DNA of 47,971 nt from an uncultured bacterium (GCA_913063055.1 CAJXZK010000003.1:1-47971), one strand, 5' to 3'. Counted from the stretch's first letter, positions 35,810 through 46,575 are shown. Numbers and translations are program-made. The notes: generated from the letters alone by a model not told the origin.

Positions 35810-36913
35810 CTATTGCACCTTGCCTCGGGCGAGGATGGGCCAGATTTCTTCAATGACACCATTGCGGATGCCGTAATAAGTGTCAAAGAGGTTGACGGTA
35901 GTATCGATATGGCTCGGTATCATCTCCACTCTGGCCCCAATAGCCAGCGCTGTATTGCTCGCACTGTATGTGAGGATGCCGTGTTCATCGCCTCCGGGGC
36001 GGTAACTGGCTGCTGGTTCATTTTTGACTTCAGCGTTGCCCATATCGTTTGACAGCGATTTGAGGCCGGCATCAATCACTGCTCGTTCCGGCACCGGTCT
36101 GCTGATGACCGTAGAGATAACAGTGAGAGCGTTGGCATAAAGCGTGCCGATGGCGTTGCGATAGGCGACATCCATAAAAACAAAGCTACCCGGTTGCACT
36201 TCGGTGATAGCCTCAAACTGGGCGCATATTTCTGCCGTGCCAGTACCACCAGTGGTGACTATCTCAAGGGCAATTCCCTCGCCTCTAATTAACTTGGCGG
36301 TATCGCATAAATTGTTCATGGCCTCGCGGCAGAGGCGCTGTCTCTCGTCATTGGCAAGATGTTGTAAGTGGCCTTCATAGCCTTGTATGCCAACTAAATG
36401 CAATTTTCTAAGACTAGAAATACATTGAGCCAGGTGCAGGGCTTCGCTACCCGGCGCTACCCCGGCGCGATTCTGGCCGACGTTCAGCTCTAGAAGTACT
36501 TTTAGCTTTATCGGGTCTGTCATATTACTGATTGCCGAGTTGAGGGCTATTGCACCTGCCTCGCTATCCACCACTACTTTTACATCAGGATAGTTGCTTG
36601 CTAAATTGAGCAAGCGCTCAATTTTTACCTCTCCTGCTACTTCGCTAGTGATGAGCAAATCGCTTATGCCTGCTTGCGCCATCACTTCTGCTTCACTGAC
36701 TTTGGCCACACAACAACCAGTTGCCCCAGCATCCAGTAATTTTTGCGCAAGGTGTGGTGATTTGACTGTTTTGAGGTGGGGCCGCACCTTCTTACCACTG
36801 GCAGCTAAGCGCTCCATTAACCTGGCAATGTTGGCTTCCATGGCCGGCAAGTCGATGAGAATCGAGGGCGTGTCTAGGGCGTCTATGGTGTCGCCGATTT
36901 TGGGTTTATACAT
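35810..36913 (-). CDS. PLP-dependent D-threonine aldolase/DSD1-like fold-III enzyme
   Basis: LDTPSILIDLPAMEANI, KKVRPHLKTVKSPHLAQ, CCVAKVSEAEVMAQAGISDLLITSEV, VTTGGTGT. Confidence 0.9.
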   Translation of the reverse strand: MYKPKIGDTIDALDTPSILIDLPAMEANIARLMERLAASGKKVRPHLKTVKSPHLAQKLLDAGATGCCVAKVSEAEVMAQAGISDLLITSEVAGEVKIERLLNLASNYPDVKVVVDSEAGAIALNSAISNMTDPIKLKVLLELNVGQNRAGVAPGSEALHLAQCISSLRKLHLVGIQGYEGHLQHLANDERQRLCREAMNNLCDTAKLIRGEGIALEIVTTGGTGTAEICAQFEAITEVQPGSFVFMDVAYRNAIGTLYANALTVISTVISRPVPERAVIDAGLKSLSNDMGNAEVKNEPAASYRPGGDEHGILTYSASNTALAIGARVEMIPSHIDTTVNLFDTYYGIRNGVIEEIWPILARGKVQ

Positions 36914-37764
36914 TAGAACCTGTCAGATTTAGGCGGCTGTAGCTCGTCGTCGAGAATCTTAAGTTGTTGTTTTGTGCGCTTAGCTTCCTTTTCATTACCT
37001 GAAAGCTCATATAGCTTGATTAAAGCTGCATGAAATTGCCTCGCTTCCGGAAGGCCCTTTAGTCCGGCTTTGCAATCAGCAATGCCTTTGTCGTACTGTT
37101 TCGTTTCGGTATACGCCTGTGCTCTGCTGAGTAGATCACCATAGTAAGAGGTAGTTTTTACTGGCGCTTTGCTAATTAAGTAGTTGAAATCTTCTATTGC
37201 TTTTGGCCAGTGCTTAAGGCGTCTGGCAACCAGAGCTCTTTGAGCGTGAATTAGGGTGTTAGTGGGATAGGAAACTACTAGTTTATCCATCTCTTTTTCG
37301 GCTAAATCTAGGTTGCCTTGTTCCATGAGAATCTTGGATCTGACCACGAAATATTCGGGGCTAGAATTGAGCTTGATTGCATAATCGACAGCACTGAGAG
37401 CCTCGTTGAAACGCTTCAGGCTCTTGAGTATTTCGGCTTTCAGAACATACGGATAGTCGCGCTTGCTGTTTAGCTGGATTGATTTATTAATGCAGGGTAG
37501 CGCTTTTTCGCTTTCTTGAATGCCTTGCAAAAACGCGGCCTTTACTTGCCAAAGCATAGCGTTTTGGGGATCTATCGAGATGGCCTGCTCTATGTGCTTG
37601 ATCGCCAGTTCTTGGGTCTTTAGGTTTTTAAATTCTGCTATGGCTTTGTCGTGTAATGCCCAGGCTTTGGGGTTGGCGAATGCGACCTTGCTTGGATCGT
37701 TGAGCGCTGTCATGACTGAAAGTGATAATAGGCAAACTTTGAATCTTGAGCTTTTGTAGTGCAT
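36913..37764 (-). CDS. TPR protein
   Basis: TPR units AIKHIEQAISIDPQNAMLWQVKAAFL.., ALPCINKSIQLNSKRDYPYVLKAEIL. ATG 37764 preferred over 37890. Confidence 0.88.
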   Translation of the reverse strand: MHYKSSRFKVCLLSLSVMTALNDPSKVAFANPKAWALHDKAIAEFKNLKTQELAIKHIEQAISIDPQNAMLWQVKAAFLQGIQESEKALPCINKSIQLNSKRDYPYVLKAEILKSLKRFNEALSAVDYAIKLNSSPEYFVVRSKILMEQGNLDLAEKEMDKLVVSYPTNTLIHAQRALVARRLKHWPKAIEDFNYLISKAPVKTTSYYGDLLSRAQAYTETKQYDKGIADCKAGLKGLPEARQFHAALIKLYELSGNEKEAKRTKQQLKILDDELQPPKSDRF

Positions 37765-37849
37765 CGATATTTCGGCCGCTCTAACCAACGTGTTTGTGAT
37801 ATACCAAATAATAGGTCGTTTTAATAGCGTTGGGAATCTCGGGCACTGC

Positions 37850-39211
37850 ATGAAAAGTGAATCAATAGAAAAGCTGGAGCAATTTCTCAAGCTTCAGGAG
37901 AATATGCATGGCCCTGATAGCAGGCAGGTCGCTAAAGTCTTAATTAGGCTAGCCATAGCCTTCATGGAAGAAAATCGCTTGCTAGACGCTGAAGCGAGCC
38001 TGTTGCGTGCCCTCGGTATCGAGCAGGCCTGCCCGGCACCTGATCAAAAATTGCTTGTGGAAGTGGGCAAGCAGATTGACCGCATTCATCAGAAGCTTGG
38101 CGCTCGCCTAGAAGATGATATGGAGAGTCTTAAGGTCAGTACCGATCGTATTCCTGCACTTACACCAATGTTTGAGCCGACCCAGTCTTTCCCACCTGGT
38201 GGTGGGGTGATGAACTCGCATCCCAGCAGTGCGGCCTCAGATGTAGGCACTAATGCTAGTACTAATTCCACTGCCAATACTGATGCAGCTGCCCATTCTC
38301 ACCATAAAACTGAGCCGATTGATAAAGCAATTGTGGCTGCGCAACTGCAAATTCGCCAAATTAAACAGACCGGTGGCAGCGATACTGTTGCGGTGGCCGA
38401 TGCCCTGACGCGCTTGGCTGATCTCTATTGTCGCAAAGAGCAATTGAGTGAGATGGAGCCGCTTTTAGTCGAGGCCTTGCGCATCCGAGAAAGTATTTGT
38501 GGTAGCGCTCACTTGAGCGTGGCTACCGATTTGAAAAATCTTGGCCGTCTCTATTATTTCAAGCAGCGCTATGATCTCGCTGAGCCTAATTTGAAGCGCG
38601 CTCTTTCTATTCGTGAAGCCGCACTTGGGCATTATCATTCTTATGTAGCCGATGTGGCCGAGTGGTTGGCTAAAGTTTATAGAAAAACAGGGCGGGTGGA
38701 AGAGGCTAAGGCGATGGATGCTTTGGTGCTTGAAAGTCGCACCAATTATGGTTCTGATTGGGAAAAATTCAGAGTTGGCGGTGTTAAGGCCCTGGCTGCA
38801 GGCAATGTTTTGGAAGCGCAGGCCATGTGGTTGGGCGCCCTTGATGAAAGTAGTGATTTTAGATTCGATGACCCGCGTTTGAGTACCACTTTAGAGGGAT
38901 TGGCCGAAGTTTATTGGCGGCGGGGAAAGTTCGACAAAGCCGAGCCGCTCTGCAAGCAAATTTTGCAGATCTCAGAGACATTGCTGGGGCAAGAGCACAC
39001 TGATGTTGCTCTTGCCGCCAATAATCTCGCTCTTCTCTGCGATCGCCAGGGCAAGTACTCTGAAGCGGCCATGCTCTATCAACAAGCGTTAGCCATCAAC
39101 GAAAAGATTCTTGGGCGTAATCACCCAGATGTAATCGGCATTCGCGAATGTCATGCCAAGGCCAGGCAGATGGCGCAGAAGCAAATTGAGATGAAGCTGG
39201 AGCGGGCTTGA
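37850..39211 (+). CDS. Kinesin-light-chain-like TPR protein
   Basis: AEPNLKRALSIREAALGHYHSYVADVAEWLAKVYRKTGRVEEA, AAMLYQQALAINEKILGRNHPDV. ATG 37850 preferred over 37790. Confidence 0.9.
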   Translation: MKSESIEKLEQFLKLQENMHGPDSRQVAKVLIRLAIAFMEENRLLDAEASLLRALGIEQACPAPDQKLLVEVGKQIDRIHQKLGARLEDDMESLKVSTDRIPALTPMFEPTQSFPPGGGVMNSHPSSAASDVGTNASTNSTANTDAAAHSHHKTEPIDKAIVAAQLQIRQIKQTGGSDTVAVADALTRLADLYCRKEQLSEMEPLLVEALRIRESICGSAHLSVATDLKNLGRLYYFKQRYDLAEPNLKRALSIREAALGHYHSYVADVAEWLAKVYRKTGRVEEAKAMDALVLESRTNYGSDWEKFRVGGVKALAAGNVLEAQAMWLGALDESSDFRFDDPRLSTTLEGLAEVYWRRGKFDKAEPLCKQILQISETLLGQEHTDVALAANNLALLCDRQGKYSEAAMLYQQALAINEKILGRNHPDVIGIRECHAKARQMAQKQIEMKLERA

Positions 39212-39215
39212 GCGC

Positions 39216-39740
39216 TTATTTGCGTTCTCTTGGAAGCTTTATGATAGGGAATGGCTCGCCGATTCGGTCCATTATTAGTTGGCCCTGCACAGAGGAAGAC
39301 ATCGTAAGTTCTCTTTCCTTTAGTTCAAATACAACTGCAAAGCCTTGTCTGCAGACCCAGTTGTTTGGCGGGACATCAAAGGGAAATGTTTCTTGAACCG
39401 TTTTCAGTATTAGTTCATCGAGACTGGCTGAATTGGTTGTCTGTAGAAGGCTTGCGGACTCTAGTTCGCCAGTTTCTTTTGTTATCACTCGGCAGTAGGC
39501 GCGTTCAAGATTGGGACAGTCTTTCAGCCAAATGGAGTTTATTTCAGCGATTTGTTTTTTGCTTTTGAGTTTGCTGTCGAAGGCGCTTAGCCATGGTGCA
39601 AGCTCTTCTCTGGACGCCTCTATGCGTGGATCGGGCGGCGCCCATTGACTGCCAAATACTGTTTGAGTAGTCAACGGGCACGCCGATACCATCAGGGCAA
39701 TTACTAGGATCTTACGTGCTGCAAGAATCCAGGTTTTCAT
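39216..39740 (-). CDS. Exported hypothetical protein, possibly TonB-C-terminus-like
   Basis: Signal-like N-terminus; AYCRVITKETGELESASLLQTTNSASLDELILKTVQETFPFDVPP. Confidence 0.6.
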   Translation of the reverse strand: MKTWILAARKILVIALMVSACPLTTQTVFGSQWAPPDPRIEASREELAPWLSAFDSKLKSKKQIAEINSIWLKDCPNLERAYCRVITKETGELESASLLQTTNSASLDELILKTVQETFPFDVPPNNWVCRQGFAVVFELKERELTMSSSVQGQLIMDRIGEPFPIIKLPRERK

Positions 39741-40255
39741 TACTTCCCAGCAGCTGCCATTTGCTTGAAGGCTTCAGCAGCTCTTTTTGGCATGTCAGCT
39801 TCTGCTACATCTTCGACGTGCTGTGCTAGAGCCCAAAGGTGACCGAACGGATCGGACAGTTGGCCGTAGCGATCGCCCCAGAACATGTTCATCAGAGGCA
39901 TTTTTACTGTGCAGCCAGCTTTTTGGGCTTTGGCGAAAGCAGCATCAACATCTTCGCAATAGATCATCAAAGAACCAGTTACTTTTCCGGCTGTTTCTGG
40001 GCTGACGCAGCCGCGCTCGGCGCACTCTTCACCCATCATAATTACAGAATCGCCAATTTTAATTTCGGCATGCATTACTTTCTTACCATCAGGCATGGGC
40101 AAAACCATTATCTGCTCTGCGCCGAAAGCAGCTTTGTAGAATTCGATAGCCTTGGTGGCATCGCTGACAATCATGTATGGGGTTACCGTGTGCATACCAG
40201 TTGGGATCGCCTTGACTTTGTTTGTCATTTCTTCTCCTGATTTTTTGTCTTTCAA
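39740..40255 (-). CDS. VOC/PhnB-like glyoxalase-fold protein
   Basis: VTPYMIVSDATKAIEFYKAAFGAEQIMVLPMPDGKKVMHAEIKIGDSVIMMGEE...DPFGHLWALAQHVEDV. Confidence 0.95.
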   Translation of the reverse strand: MKDKKSGEEMTNKVKAIPTGMHTVTPYMIVSDATKAIEFYKAAFGAEQIMVLPMPDGKKVMHAEIKIGDSVIMMGEECAERGCVSPETAGKVTGSLMIYCEDVDAAFAKAQKAGCTVKMPLMNMFWGDRYGQLSDPFGHLWALAQHVEDVAEADMPKRAAEAFKQMAAAGK

Positions 40256-40381
40256 CGCTAAGTTGTGGTTTAGAACCTAAGTGAATTACAAACTTGTAGC
40301 CGGTCGGCCAAGTTGGTAATTTGAGGAGGTAAGCATATCTCTCGTATGTCTAAATTTCAACTATCTGAAAGGCAAAAATCT

Positions 40382-41254
40382 CTAACCGAGCTCGTATGTT
40401 GTACTGCCGTAAATTTGGCTGTAATCAAGTGCTGGGGCGGGTCCAAAATACATGCGAGCACAGCCGAAACATTCGCTGAGCTTGTGTTTTGCTGCTAGGG
40501 CCATGGCCTCTTTATTAATCTCCGGCACGTCTAGATAAACCACTTGACCGCTTACTTTGGCAGTCAGTGCCCGGTAGAGTTGGTCGGCTATTGCGGCGTT
40601 AGTGGCAAATAGTGGGGCTATCTTAAAGCCTTTTTGACAGGGGCGAATCGTACCGTATCCTAAGATCTTGGATGCATCTTTGTAGACCAGGCTATGGCTA
40701 TCTTTCATTTTTAGCCAGGCACGGAGAAGGCGCTGGCGTTTGAAGCCGAACCAGTATGTGTCTGCTTCGATTAGTGCTTCGATCTCATCATCCGCTACTG
40801 GTTTAATCGCTGCGACGTCGCAGCTATCGCTGTTATTTTCAGCGACCCCTTCCATACGCAAGGTGCGGTGACTAAATACAAAGCCTGTTTTGGCGTAAGT
40901 TTGTTGCATATTAAAGACGCCATCGATACCAATGGCGGTGCCTGGATTCAATCGTTCTTTGAGAGTGTCGCGCATGGTGAGCCAGAGTTGTCCGCCCATG
41001 CCTTTTCCGCGATACTCTGGTTTGACAATGAAAAATCCCATAAACCCAAATTGACCATCATAGCTAACGGCTGATCCTGAGCCAATCATTTCGCCATTGT
41101 GCTCTAAAGCAAAGTAACCTTCCGGGTCTGTTTGCCAGAAGACATCAGGGTCAGGAAGGCCGGGATTCCAGCCTTCTGCTGCCGCCCAAGTAATCACGAT
41201 ATCAAATTCGGCGCGGGTCATTGGACGTATCTTGCAGTTTGTCAGTTGTGGCAA
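40382..41254 (-). CDS. GNAT acetyltransferase with C-terminal Acetyltransf_18-like domain
   Basis: ITWAAAEGWNPGLPDPDVFWQTDPEGYFALEHNGEMIGSGSAVSYDGQFGFMGFFIVKPEYRGKGMGGQLW. Confidence 0.92.
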   Translation of the reverse strand: MPQLTNCKIRPMTRAEFDIVITWAAAEGWNPGLPDPDVFWQTDPEGYFALEHNGEMIGSGSAVSYDGQFGFMGFFIVKPEYRGKGMGGQLWLTMRDTLKERLNPGTAIGIDGVFNMQQTYAKTGFVFSHRTLRMEGVAENNSDSCDVAAIKPVADDEIEALIEADTYWFGFKRQRLLRAWLKMKDSHSLVYKDASKILGYGTIRPCQKGFKIAPLFATNAAIADQLYRALTAKVSGQVVYLDVPEINKEAMALAAKHKLSECFGCARMYFGPAPALDYSQIYGSTTYELG

Positions 41255-41282
41255 CTTTACTACCTCATTTGTCTCTTGTTTT

Positions 41283-42200
41283 TTAGTTGCGAAATGGTGC
41301 TATGTCAAATACTTCGTGACTGACCGATTTGATTTTAATCTCGTCTTGTTCTGCTTTCTTTAATTGACCAGCTTTGCGGTAAGCGTTGGCGCGCTTCGCA
41401 TACAATTTTGTCACTATGTTGGGGATGCGTTCTATTTCTAGGGTGTAGTCAGCGGCTGCGGCATTGTAATCTTTTAAAATCATGTAGGCATCACCGCGCA
41501 TTTCGCGCACCTTACTCATTTTGGGTTTAATTTTTAGGCAGTAGGTAAAATGCTCCACTGCTTCTTTGCCTTTGCCTAGCTTTAAATAGAGCGTGCCGAT
41601 TATGCGGGCCGTGTTAGTGTCATAGCGCTCTGGGTGACCCTTGAGATAGCCGAGTGCATCTGCTAATGCCAAATCTGGCTTCAACATTGACTCGTAGGCG
41701 TGGCTGCGCAGGAGCATATAGTTAGAAGTTAGTGGCGTACCCAAGTTAATGGCTGCGGTGTAATCTTTGGCTGCTGTTTCATCATCTAAAGTGTTTTCGC
41801 ATAGCCTGGCGTGCAGAAGAAGTGGATCGACCTGCTTTGGATCTAGTTTTATTGCCTTTGCTGAATCTTCTAGGGCCTCTTCATAGCGCACTAGAGCGGT
41901 TAAGGCCGAGGCTCGGCGATAGTATAGCTTCCAGTTCGTTTGACAGGCTTTGATTTGCTTTGTGGTTTCAGCTACTTCTTGCTTGGCTCTTTCTTTAAGA
42001 CGCTCTTCGGCGCTTATTTGAGCTATAAGTTGTGGTGCGTTTATGGATTTTCTTTGCTGCTTACTTATATTGTTAGCAAAACTATTTTCGGTGCTGTTGC
42101 TCAGGGCTGACACCATGAGGAGCATTAGACCTGCATGTTTGCAGCTTTGCCTATTGCTCTTGTGGTGAGGAATTCTGTTCATGAAGCCGTTGATTCTCAC
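41283..42200 (-). CDS. Exported TPR protein
   Basis: RYEEALEDSAKAIKLDPKQVDPLLLHARLC, KEAVEHFTYCLKIKPKMSKVREMRGDAYM. Confidence 0.88.
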   Translation of the reverse strand: MRINGFMNRIPHHKSNRQSCKHAGLMLLMVSALSNSTENSFANNISKQQRKSINAPQLIAQISAEERLKERAKQEVAETTKQIKACQTNWKLYYRRASALTALVRYEEALEDSAKAIKLDPKQVDPLLLHARLCENTLDDETAAKDYTAAINLGTPLTSNYMLLRSHAYESMLKPDLALADALGYLKGHPERYDTNTARIIGTLYLKLGKGKEAVEHFTYCLKIKPKMSKVREMRGDAYMILKDYNAAAADYTLEIERIPNIVTKLYAKRANAYRKAGQLKKAEQDEIKIKSVSHEVFDIAPFRN

Positions 42201-42201
42201 T

Positions 42202-43761
42202 CTAATAGTCTATCAATGCTTTACCAAAAGAATCGGCCTTGGTTTGGTCGCTTTCGGCTGCCCTCGTGTTTCCCATCTTCTCATGAATTTTGGCACGGTT
42301 GCGATAGAGAATTGGCTGCTTCGGTTTCAGTTCAATGGCGTTATTCATATCCGAGAGCGCTTTATCGGGTTGGTTGAGAGCTAGATAGGCTTGGGCTCTA
42401 TCGGCATAAGTCTGACTGTCTAAGGGGAAGTTCTTCAGCTCCGCGCTAAAGGCTTGCACTGCTTCTTCTAGTCGACCTTGATCTACCAAGGCCTTGCCTA
42501 AGTTGCGATAGGCATGAAGGTTCTTAGGGCTTTTGCTGGCTATTCGTGAATAGTCGCTGATAGCCTTCTCTGATAACCTAATTCTTCGATAGGCCTCTGC
42601 CCTCTCGACATAGAGTCTTTCAAGATTTTGGTCTATTGCAATAGCTTTTGTATAGTCTTCAATTGCTTCGCTGACTTTGTTGTCGAGCATGAGCATGTTT
42701 GCTCTGCCTTCGTATGTGGTGGCGGTTCTGTCCCCTAGTTTAATTGCTTTCGTGTAGTCTGCCAGGGCTGGTTTGTTATAGGTGAGAAAAGCATTTAGCT
42801 TGGCCCGTAGAGTGTAGGGCCAGTAGTCTCTGCTGTACTGTGCCACTAGTTTGTCGCAGCGCTCGAGGCAGTGCTTGTCTGCGCATTGAGTAAATTTTTG
42901 GAACTCTCGACCGATGCAGTGGTCCAGCATTGCGCACGATTCTGAGTCTTTGCCTGACAGCTTATAGGCCTTGCTTGCAGCTGAATGCATGCCGTCTATG
43001 TAGTTCAGATCACTGTTCGTGTGAAATAGAGTTTTATAAAACCTCGGATCCTTTCCGTTTAGCTTGATGGCCTTGGTAAGGTCTTGTCGCGCTAAATTGT
43101 TTTTGCCAACACTATGTAAATATTCACCACGACGCCAATATCTATTAGCATTATTGCTATCCGCGCTGATAGCGCGTCCGAATTCTTCTATTGCTTCCTT
43201 GGGCTTCTTCCATGCGGCGTAGGTCTCTGCCTTAATCTCGTAGACGACGGCCTTATCTTCGTAGCCGAGTGCCAAAGCTCTATTTGCGCTTTCAATACTC
43301 TCTTTGAAGCGGCCTGCTAGCCGCAGGCTATTGGCTCGGTTGGCGAAAACGTGAGGGTGTGGACGTTTCGCTAGCGAGAGATCGTCATAAGCTAGTTGGG
43401 CTTTATAGTCGCCTGCCGTTTCAAACACTTCAGCGATTTGGAAGTAGCACGTGGCTTCGTCAAATTTTTTGAGCATTTCGGCAATCAGTAGTTTAGATCG
43501 CCCCTTTTGCCCTAGTTTATCGGTGAGGTAGACTCGGGCTGCATACGGTCTACTTTCGTTTGGATGGGCCTTTATATTAGCCTCTTGTTCAGCAAGAGCT
43601 TGCTTTAGATCTTCTGTTGTTTGCGATTTTAGTGCTTTCAACAGCAAAGGGGTTTTCTCATTGCTGCTGTGGCTTTCTAAGGCACAGAAAGAGAGTAGTA
43701 TCGGCAGAACTAATGATGCACACGACCATCGTGAGCGCAGAGAATAAGTAGATCTATTCAT
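42202..43761 (-). CDS. Exported multi-TPR protein
   Basis: Many TPR units, e.g. AISDYSRIASKSPKNLHAYRNLGKALVDQGRLEEAVQAF. Confidence 0.9.
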   Translation of the reverse strand: MNRSTYSLRSRWSCASLVLPILLSFCALESHSSNEKTPLLLKALKSQTTEDLKQALAEQEANIKAHPNESRPYAARVYLTDKLGQKGRSKLLIAEMLKKFDEATCYFQIAEVFETAGDYKAQLAYDDLSLAKRPHPHVFANRANSLRLAGRFKESIESANRALALGYEDKAVVYEIKAETYAAWKKPKEAIEEFGRAISADSNNANRYWRRGEYLHSVGKNNLARQDLTKAIKLNGKDPRFYKTLFHTNSDLNYIDGMHSAASKAYKLSGKDSESCAMLDHCIGREFQKFTQCADKHCLERCDKLVAQYSRDYWPYTLRAKLNAFLTYNKPALADYTKAIKLGDRTATTYEGRANMLMLDNKVSEAIEDYTKAIAIDQNLERLYVERAEAYRRIRLSEKAISDYSRIASKSPKNLHAYRNLGKALVDQGRLEEAVQAFSAELKNFPLDSQTYADRAQAYLALNQPDKALSDMNNAIELKPKQPILYRNRAKIHEKMGNTRAAESDQTKADSFGKALIDY

Positions 43762-43764
43762 CCG

Positions 43765-46401
43765 CTAGAATCCTTCCTCATCTTCGCATATGACTGGTGG
43801 TCTAATAGATTTTAGCGACTGGCGGTCGGCTAATATCCTCAAGCTTTCGCGCTGCGCTTGTCTAATTGCTTCAGTGTTGGTGGGATCGAATTCTTTGTTG
43901 AATTGCGCAATTTTTTGCCAGATTACCCCCTTAAATTGAGTGTCATGATAAGTCGGGTCCGCCATTGCCAGGGCAGTGCTGAGGTTGGACATTATTCTTT
44001 GTTTGAGCGCACTAGTAGTTGCGCTGTCTGAACTTTTGGGCGATTTCTCTGCGGCTTTAAGTTTAAGTTCGTAGAAATAAGCCAGTGAATAATGCAGCCT
44101 GGGCAAGAGTTCGGCACGAATTGAAGGGGCTACGTCCCCTACCGGTGCCGATGGTTCGTGGTCCGTCTGACTAGCCATTAGTCTTACTAGGATATCTGTT
44201 ATGGCAATGGCTTTGTCCACCTGCCCCGACTTGGCCAGAGCCATGGCCAAATTCGCTCGCAATATGTAACGGTCTAGAACTAGGCCATTCCTTCCCCTTC
44301 CTGTTATTTGAGTGAAATTGGTATCAGCTTTTTCCAGAACAGTGGCTGCCTCTTTGTACTGTCCGGCCGCTAGTAGAGCTGATCCAAGGGCCGCTTGTAT
44401 TTTCGTCGCCATGTGCGCTGGTAGTGGGCTAGCGCTAGAATTATTGGCTTCTTTGTACAACTCCTTAAGTTGCGCGATAGCTTCTGCTCTGAGCTTTTTC
44501 GCCTCATCCATACTGCCAGTACCGCCTTGAGGGTAAGCGAATGTGGAATTGCTGAGGGCGCTATGAAGCTGCAGCACCAAGCCATTATGAGGGCCGGCCA
44601 GGCAGTAGGCCAGCTTGAGTTTTAGTATGGCACTGTCGGCTCTATGCTCTTTAGAGGCACTCAGAACTGGAGCGGCCAGTCGATAACTGTCAGCAGCTTG
44701 GGCGAGTAGGCCTGAATCCATTAGGCAGTCACCGCGCCAGTTGTTAACTTCTGCTCGTTTTGTGGCATCGAGGTTTGGGTGCTGTAGTACCTGGTCGTAC
44801 AGGTTTAGGGCTCGATTGATATCGCCACTTTGTTGCAGATGACGAGCGTAATAGATTATTTGACCTGGGGGCACAGAAGCGAGAGGCTTGCCTTCAATAT
44901 CTTTCACAGCCAGGTCTAGAAAATGCAACCTCTCACTGTAAGATGGCGCGATTGATGGTATTGCACTCCACAAGAATTCGTCACTGTCAATGCTGGCAAT
45001 CAAGCGGGCGCCTTTGCTCTCAGGTTGGTATAAGTGTCGCACCAGTGATGGCAGGACGCGACCATCATGTTGTAGTGGCGTTTGGGTGTTCCAATTTTTT
45101 GCTTTATCGCTATAGCTGACGTTGTCTACTCTTATGGGCTTTCCCTCAAGGCCAAATGGCACGCCCGCGATATGCCCCATTGATTGCATCTGCTCTTGAG
45201 TTGGCTTTTGTCCTGAATTGAGGAAGTTGAACATCATTAGTGAGCAGGTCACCACCGATAGCAGTCCCACCGCAGCATAAGTGGCAAGTCGCACTGGAGC
45301 TGGCGCATCGGCTTTCTGCTTTGTCTTGCCAACGGCGGTTTTTTTCATGAAAGATAAATTGCCGATATTGCCGTGCAACATGATATTTATGTCGCTCTGC
45401 ATTGCTTCTGCGCTGGCGTAGCGGTCTCTTGGTTCTCTCGCCATTGCCTTAGCGATAAAGCCGTCCAGTACGCTGGCTGATACTTTGCCCGAGGGAGTTC
45501 CGCTTAATTTTGGTGGCTTTTCTGAAATATGCATGTGCAAGACGCGCAGTAAATTGTCTGCCTGATAGGGGGGATGGCCTTCTAGCAGTTCGTAGAAGAG
45601 GCAGCCGAGTGAGTAGATGTCACTGCGACAGTCAATTGGATCACCCAGGCATTGTTCGGGGCTCATGAAGTGCGGGCTGCCGAACATGTCGCCTGTACGA
45701 GTTAAGACACTAGTGTCGTTGACGATATTGAGCTTGGCGATGCCGAAGTCTACGACCTGCACCACTGGCTTGCTGTCTTTGTCAAAGCAAATCATTATGT
45801 TGCTGGGCTTGATATCGCGATGCACTATCTCTTGCGAGTGGGCGTGGGCCAGAGCCGACAGGGTTTGACTGACGATGCTTAATGAGTCTTCCAGTGAAAA
45901 CTTGTGTTTGGCTTCGAGCAGTTGGGCCAGTGATCGCCCGGCGACCAAATCCATAACGAGGTAAGGTTCACCTTCGTTGTCGACGCCGTAGTCGCGCAGT
46001 CTAACAATATTGCTATGGTCTAATTTGCTGATGGCAACTGCTTCTTGCTTAAATCGCTTCAAAATGTTGGCATCTTTTGTGCGCGGCTGGGCTAACAGTT
46101 TCACTGCTACTTCTTTGTTTAACTCCAGGTGTTTGGCGCGGTAAACCGTACTCATGCCGCCCTCTCCAATGCGCTCAAGCAACTCATAATGCTCGGCAAT
46201 GATGCGTCCAATGGCGCCGTCGGCGGCGTTATGGGGCGATGCCTCAGGGTTTGTCGCGTCAATCGAGCGAGAAGACTGACTAGCAGTCGTCTCGGGAGCG
46301 TCATTGGGGGCTGCCTCTGCTGCTTCCGAATCTAAAGAATGGTCGTCCACCACAAGCTTCGCTTGCTGAGGAATTGCTTCCTTGTCGCGGGTGGGTTTCA
46401 T
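43765..46401 (-). CDS. PknB-like Ser/Thr protein kinase with TM and TPR-rich ectodomain
   Basis: YELLERIGEGGMSTVYRAKHLELNKEVAVKLL, HRDIKPSNIMI, VVDFGIAKL, GSPHFMSPEQC; TM YAAVGLLSVVTCSLMMFNFL; C-terminal TPR-like region. Confidence 0.96.
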   Translation of the reverse strand: MKPTRDKEAIPQQAKLVVDDHSLDSEAAEAAPNDAPETTASQSSRSIDATNPEASPHNAADGAIGRIIAEHYELLERIGEGGMSTVYRAKHLELNKEVAVKLLAQPRTKDANILKRFKQEAVAISKLDHSNIVRLRDYGVDNEGEPYLVMDLVAGRSLAQLLEAKHKFSLEDSLSIVSQTLSALAHAHSQEIVHRDIKPSNIMICFDKDSKPVVQVVDFGIAKLNIVNDTSVLTRTGDMFGSPHFMSPEQCLGDPIDCRSDIYSLGCLFYELLEGHPPYQADNLLRVLHMHISEKPPKLSGTPSGKVSASVLDGFIAKAMAREPRDRYASAEAMQSDINIMLHGNIGNLSFMKKTAVGKTKQKADAPAPVRLATYAAVGLLSVVTCSLMMFNFLNSGQKPTQEQMQSMGHIAGVPFGLEGKPIRVDNVSYSDKAKNWNTQTPLQHDGRVLPSLVRHLYQPESKGARLIASIDSDEFLWSAIPSIAPSYSERLHFLDLAVKDIEGKPLASVPPGQIIYYARHLQQSGDINRALNLYDQVLQHPNLDATKRAEVNNWRGDCLMDSGLLAQAADSYRLAAPVLSASKEHRADSAILKLKLAYCLAGPHNGLVLQLHSALSNSTFAYPQGGTGSMDEAKKLRAEAIAQLKELYKEANNSSASPLPAHMATKIQAALGSALLAAGQYKEAATVLEKADTNFTQITGRGRNGLVLDRYILRANLAMALAKSGQVDKAIAITDILVRLMASQTDHEPSAPVGDVAPSIRAELLPRLHYSLAYFYELKLKAAEKSPKSSDSATTSALKQRIMSNLSTALAMADPTYHDTQFKGVIWQKIAQFNKEFDPTNTEAIRQAQRESLRILADRQSLKSIRPPVICEDEEGF

Positions 46402-46575
46402 GACAAATTGGTCCTTAGTAAGCCTGCACTATATGTGCCCGCTTTGCTAGATTATTAGCTAGCTGACCGTTTGGGGAGTTAATCTGGCTAGCCAAGGGGA
46501 AGTCCAAATTTATTAGCCCTCCTAATTAGTAAATCTATAGATGTTAAAGTAGTGTTTCGCGAAAGGCGATGCTGC

